From contig NZ_CP049244.1 of NCBI RefSeq assembly GCF_011046245.1, positions 434,001-498,000 on the forward strand: a stretch of DNA of 64,000 nt, in the 5' to 3' direction. A program made the position numbers and the translations under genes. The notes under the pieces were generated by a model, which searched no databases, was not told the origin of the DNA, and saw only the letters and a program-made list of their open reading frames with translations. The DNA comes from Allorhizobium pseudoryzae (lineage in GTDB: Bacteria > Pseudomonadota > Alphaproteobacteria > Rhizobiales > Rhizobiaceae). Within the stretch, counting starts at the first letter, position 1, and the number at the start of each line of letters is the position of its first letter. Of the stretch, positions 61,151-64,000 are shown in pieces.

Positions 61151-62095
61151 ATGAACATCATCGGACCGGACTGTCTGGTTTTCGGCGTGGACAACGTCGC
61201 CGCTGCCGCCGCCTATCTCCTCGACTTCGGCTTGCAACCCATCGATGTCGATCACGCCGGCGGCCTGTTCGCCGCGCTTGACGGCACCGGCATCATCATC
61301 AAGCATAAGTCCGACCCGTCGCTGCCCGCGCCGCTTCCCACCGCCAATCTTCTGCGCCAGCAGGTCTATGGTGTGCGTTCGACGGAAGATCTCGATGCGA
61401 TCGAGGCCGAACTGTCGAAGGACCGCCGCGTCACTCGCCTCGCCGACGGCTCGATCGAAACCCGTGACGCGCACGGCTTCGAGCTCAAGTTCCAGGTCAC
61501 AATCCGGCGGGTGCTCGACATGCCGGCCGAGAAGATCAATGCGCCCGGCGCCCCGGCCCAGCGCAAGCCCAACGAGATCGGTGTCTGGGAGGAAATGCCT
61601 GCCGCGCCCCGGTCGCTCAGCCATGTCGTGCTATTTGTGCCCGATATCGAGATCGCAACCGATTTTTACTGCAACCGGCTTGGTTTCGTGATCACCGACG
61701 TGCTCAAGGGCGCTGGTCCGTTCCTGAGGCCCAAAGCCAATGACGACCATCATACGCTCTTCTTCATCCGCACGCCCGAGTATATGAAGGGCTGCGAGCA
61801 TCTCGCCTTCCATATGGGCGGACCGACCGAACTGATGGTCGCGGGCACCCGCTTCGTCAAAAAGGGCTATCAGAGCTTCTGGGGTCCGGGCCGCCACAAG
61901 TTCGGCTCGAACTGGTTCTGGTATTTCAACAGTCCACTCGGCTGTCACTTCGAATATGATGCCGACATGGACAAGCATGACGACAACTGGGTGGCGCGCG
62001 AGGCACCCATGAACGCCGAAAACTCGCAGATCGTGTTGTTCGAAATGCGCGAGAAATGGGCGCCGGGTGGCCCGCCTCCGGGCGCGAAGGGCTAG
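61151..62095 (+). CDS. Two-domain VOC extradiol-type dioxygenase
   Basis: Vicinal-oxygen-chelate protein of 314 residues with two betaalphabetabetabeta modules. The N-terminal module (1-130) lacks obvious ligands; the C-terminal one has His in RSLSHVVLFV, His in CEHLAFHMGG, and Glu in GCHFEYDAD, the 2-His-1-Glu set of an Fe(II) extradiol dioxygenase. It would open a hydroxylated ring made by the FAD hydroxylase downstream. Start at 61151 follows AGAGGATCATC. It precedes the Rieske gene by 4 bases. Confidence 0.85.
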   Translation: MNIIGPDCLVFGVDNVAAAAAYLLDFGLQPIDVDHAGGLFAALDGTGIIIKHKSDPSLPAPLPTANLLRQQVYGVRSTEDLDAIEAELSKDRRVTRLADGSIETRDAHGFELKFQVTIRRVLDMPAEKINAPGAPAQRKPNEIGVWEEMPAAPRSLSHVVLFVPDIEIATDFYCNRLGFVITDVLKGAGPFLRPKANDDHHTLFFIRTPEYMKGCEHLAFHMGGPTELMVAGTRFVKKGYQSFWGPGRHKFGSNWFWYFNSPLGCHFEYDADMDKHDDNWVAREAPMNAENSQIVLFEMREKWAPGGPPPGAKG

Positions 62096-62099
62096 GTCG

Positions 62100-62477
62100 A
62101 TGCCGGCTGCGGCCTCGCATCTGGTGGGTCTCTGCCTGGCCGGCGATATCGGCGAAGGCGAAGCCAAGGGCTTCGGTCCAGTCCGAGGATATCACCGCAA
62201 GATCATCGTTCTGCGTAAGGCAGGAAAGCTGCATGCCTGGCTGGACGCTTGCCCGCACTATCCGCAGGGCACGCCGATGGCCTGGAAGTCCAACGCCTAT
62301 CTGAATGGCGACGGCACGCATGTCGCCTGCCATTCACATGGAGCGCTGTTTGACATGGAAACGGGAGAATGCGTCTTGGGTCCCTGCCTTGGGCAAGGGC
62401 TGACGCGTGTGGAGTTGACGGTCAACGAGCAGGGCGAGGTTTTCGCCGCTCTGGCCGCGGAGGAGGAAGCACTATGA
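62100..62477 (+). CDS. Rieske-type [2Fe-2S] ferredoxin
   Basis: Small soluble Rieske protein of 125 residues. The cluster ligands are in DACPHYPQGTP (Cys, His) and VACHSHGALF (Cys, His), followed by ECVLGPCLGQG. The spacing between the two halves is 23 residues, longer than the 15-17 of classic Rieske ferredoxins but normal for the CPHxxTP...HGALF subfamily. It could pass electrons to an oxygenase. No Rieske oxygenase large subunit is in the window, so its partner is either the neighbouring enzymes or a gene outside. The stop overlaps the start of the FAD hydroxylase by ATGA. Confidence 0.82.
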   Translation: MPAAASHLVGLCLAGDIGEGEAKGFGPVRGYHRKIIVLRKAGKLHAWLDACPHYPQGTPMAWKSNAYLNGDGTHVACHSHGALFDMETGECVLGPCLGQGLTRVELTVNEQGEVFAALAAEEEAL

Positions 62478-63604
62478 ATGCAGGCATCACGAAGGCCTTG
62501 ATCATCGGCGGCGGCTTTGCCGGGATGACGGCGGCGGCGCGACTGGCGCGGCAGGGCGTCGAAGTCGATCTTCTGGAAATCGATCCGGGCTGGCGATCTT
62601 ATGGAGCTGGCATCAGCCTGCATGGTTCGACCCTGCGGGTGCTCAAGGAGCTCGGCCTCATCGACCGCTTCATGGAGGAAGGTTTTGCATCCGATGGCGT
62701 GGAGATGCGCGGTGCCGACGACCGCATCCTCGTGACGCTGCCGACGCCGCGCGTGGCGGGACCCGATATCGCCGGCGGCGGCGGCATCATGCGGCCTGCG
62801 CTCGCCAAGATCCTGCAGGAGGCGGTCCGCGCCGCCGGCGTCAATGTCCATCTGGGGACAACCTTTTCGACCATTGAAAACCAGGAGGACGGCGTTTGGG
62901 TCGCGTTTGGCGATGGCAAGCCTCAGCGATACGATCTTGCCGTGGGCGCGGATGGTCTCTATTCCAGCGTTCGCGCCAAACTGTTTCCTGAAGCGCCCAA
63001 GCCCCGCTTCATCGGTCAGTCCGTCTGGCGCGCAGTGCTGCCGAGGCCAGCCGAGATTACCACGGTCACTATGTGGATGGGCCCCAACCTGAAGGTTGGC
63101 CTCAACGGCGTATCGCGTGATCTCGCTTACCTGTTTTTGACGGAGGACAAGGAAGTCAATGACTTCGTGGCTCCCGAGAGCTTTGTGGAGACGCTGCGGG
63201 CGCTTCTAAGGAAGTTTCCGTCTCCAATCATCCAGGCTATCGCCGATCAGTTGTCCGAGGAACATCACGTCATCTACCGGCCGCTTGAGCAGATGCTGCT
63301 GCCGCGCCCCTGGCGTGCGGGGCGCGTGGCGCTCATCGGCGACGCTGTGCATGCAACAACGCCGCATCTGGCCGCAGGCGCCTGCATCGGCATCGAGGAC
63401 GCCATGGTGCTGGCCGAGGAAGTTGCGCGCGCTTCGACAGTGGACGATGCGCTTGCCGGCTTTGAGGCACGGCGCTGGGAGCGTTGCCGCATGGTGGTCG
63501 AGAATTCCGCACGCCTGGCCGACATCGAAATCCACGGCGGCAGCCGCGACGAGCACGCCGCCATCATGCGGCAATCCATGAAGACACTCGCGGAGGCGAT
63601 CTGA
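62474..63604 (+). CDS. FAD-dependent aromatic hydroxylase
   Basis: Flavin monooxygenase of 376 residues in the p-hydroxybenzoate hydroxylase family. FAD motif ALIIGGGFAGMTAAARLA, the DG motif YDLAVGADGLYSSVR, and the second FAD motif RVALIGDAVHATTPHLAAGA. It would hydroxylate a phenolic or heteroaromatic ring using NAD(P)H. ATGA overlap with the Rieske gene; ribosome site GGAGGAAGC. Followed by the MFS permease after 72 bases. Confidence 0.88.
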   Translation: MNAGITKALIIGGGFAGMTAAARLARQGVEVDLLEIDPGWRSYGAGISLHGSTLRVLKELGLIDRFMEEGFASDGVEMRGADDRILVTLPTPRVAGPDIAGGGGIMRPALAKILQEAVRAAGVNVHLGTTFSTIENQEDGVWVAFGDGKPQRYDLAVGADGLYSSVRAKLFPEAPKPRFIGQSVWRAVLPRPAEITTVTMWMGPNLKVGLNGVSRDLAYLFLTEDKEVNDFVAPESFVETLRALLRKFPSPIIQAIADQLSEEHHVIYRPLEQMLLPRPWRAGRVALIGDAVHATTPHLAAGACIGIEDAMVLAEEVARASTVDDALAGFEARRWERCRMVVENSARLADIEIHGGSRDEHAAIMRQSMKTLAEAI

Positions 63605-63676
63605 CCGCGTGGACGCATAACGAGGGAGAGCGACCGCGTCCGCTATGAGCGGCGACGGATCGGGAGGAACGAAAAA

Positions 63677-64000
63677 ATGACAGGACAGAAATATGGCGCG
63701 GGCGGAACGGCCGCGCTGGTGGCGGCGCATTGCGCCGGCATGCTCGATCTCATCGCATTGCCGGTCTGGGTCGGCGCGCTGGTGGAGAGGTTTGGCTTCA
63801 GCCCTCAACAGGCAGGCGGCATTGTGACTCTGTTTCTTCTCGGCGCCGTGGCGGCCAGTGTCTTCGTGGCGCCGCGGGTTAACCGGATCAACCAGAAGCT
63901 GGCTGCAACAGCGGGCTATGGGGTTGCAGCCCTTGCCTTTTTTGCCGCCTCGACGCAGTCAGGGTTTGTAGAACTGGCGGGGCTTCATCTCGTCGCAGGC
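63677..64000 (+). CDS. MFS permease, N-terminal part (cut by the window end)
   Basis: The first 108 residues of a membrane protein start with MTGQKYGAGGTAALVAAHC, then helices LDLIALPVWVGALV, GGIVTLFLLGAVAASVFVAP and YGVAALAFFAASTQ. This is compatible with a major-facilitator permease, and its place at the end of the aromatic operon suggests substrate import. GGAGGAACGAAAAA precedes the ATG. The family call rests on an incomplete sequence. Confidence 0.65.
   Translation, partial: MTGQKYGAGGTAALVAAHCAGMLDLIALPVWVGALVERFGFSPQQAGGIVTLFLLGAVAASVFVAPRVNRINQKLAATAGYGVAALAFFAASTQSGFVELAGLHLVAG

Noticed and set aside
1..64000. CRISPR arrays, tRNA or rRNA genes, replication origin
   Set aside because: No regularly spaced direct repeats, tRNA cloverleaf or rRNA sequence was recognised; only the 12-base tRNA-end match at 9957 was seen.

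Overview
The window reads as accessory, catabolic DNA from an alphaproteobacterium, most likely a member of the Rhizobiaceae (Rhizobium, Agrobacterium or Ensifer type). Reasons: high-GC coding with long open shadow frames, a RhtX-type siderophore importer next to an AraC regulator and a TonB receptor, a DctB/DctD-like sigma-54 two-component pair, several peptide/opine-class ABC importers, and decayed IS66 and IS3 elements. There are no ribosomal, replication or tRNA genes. A megaplasmid, a chromid or a genomic-island stretch of a chromosome would all fit. These are inferences from gene families; no database was searched.

Layout. (1) 161-9578: one + strand operon with a peptide-class ABC importer (binding protein, two permeases, two ATPases) interleaved with three amidohydrolases, one of which lacks the usual HxH metal motif. 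(2) 9579-10185: IS66 transposase remnant. (3) 10186-14855: siderophore uptake unit (MFS permease, AraC regulator, TonB receptor) without biosynthesis genes. (4) 14856-15972: decayed DNA with an IS3 orfA fragment. (5) 15973-23278: amino-acid and hydroxy-acid enzymes: ornithine-cyclodeaminase-family reductase, threonine-dehydratase-family lyase, 2-hydroxyacid dehydrogenase, RidA, DSD1/D-threonine-aldolase-family enzyme, aldehyde dehydrogenase and a GNAT protein. Three of these are the families that make up the beta-hydroxyaspartate route of glyoxylate assimilation. (6) 23512-39960: amine/amino-acid catabolism: M20 deacylase, cupin, IPMDH-like dehydrogenase, succinate-semialdehyde-type dehydrogenase, two FAD amine oxidoreductases, HAD hydrolase, second GNAT, class III aminotransferase, a second ABC importer with a fused double ATPase, and a frameshifted Lrp/AsnC regulator. 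(7) 39986-46508: DctBD-like two-component system next to a TAXI-type TRAP transporter. A sigma-54 promoter and two phased palindromes can be read directly upstream of the TRAP binding-protein gene. (8) 46772-55127: LysR regulator, divergent from iron alcohol dehydrogenase, ketoglutarate-semialdehyde-type dehydrogenase, DctPQM TRAP transporter and a quinone-linked D-lactate dehydrogenase. (9) 55353-56321: GAF-GGDEF cyclase. (10) 57009-64000: aromatic or heteroaromatic degradation: outer-membrane channel, LysR regulator, then a tight operon of alpha/beta hydrolase, EthD protein, two-domain VOC dioxygenase, Rieske ferredoxin, FAD hydroxylase and an MFS permease cut by the window end.

How it works together: almost every block couples a dedicated importer to a few oxidoreductases or hydrolases and a local regulator, so the region looks like stacked nutrient-scavenging modules. 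The most interesting points are the scattered beta-hydroxyaspartate gene set, the sigma-54/UAS architecture in front of the TAXI transporter, the HxH-less amidohydrolase, the A8 frameshift in the AsnC gene, and repeated intercistronic hairpins next to binding-protein genes.
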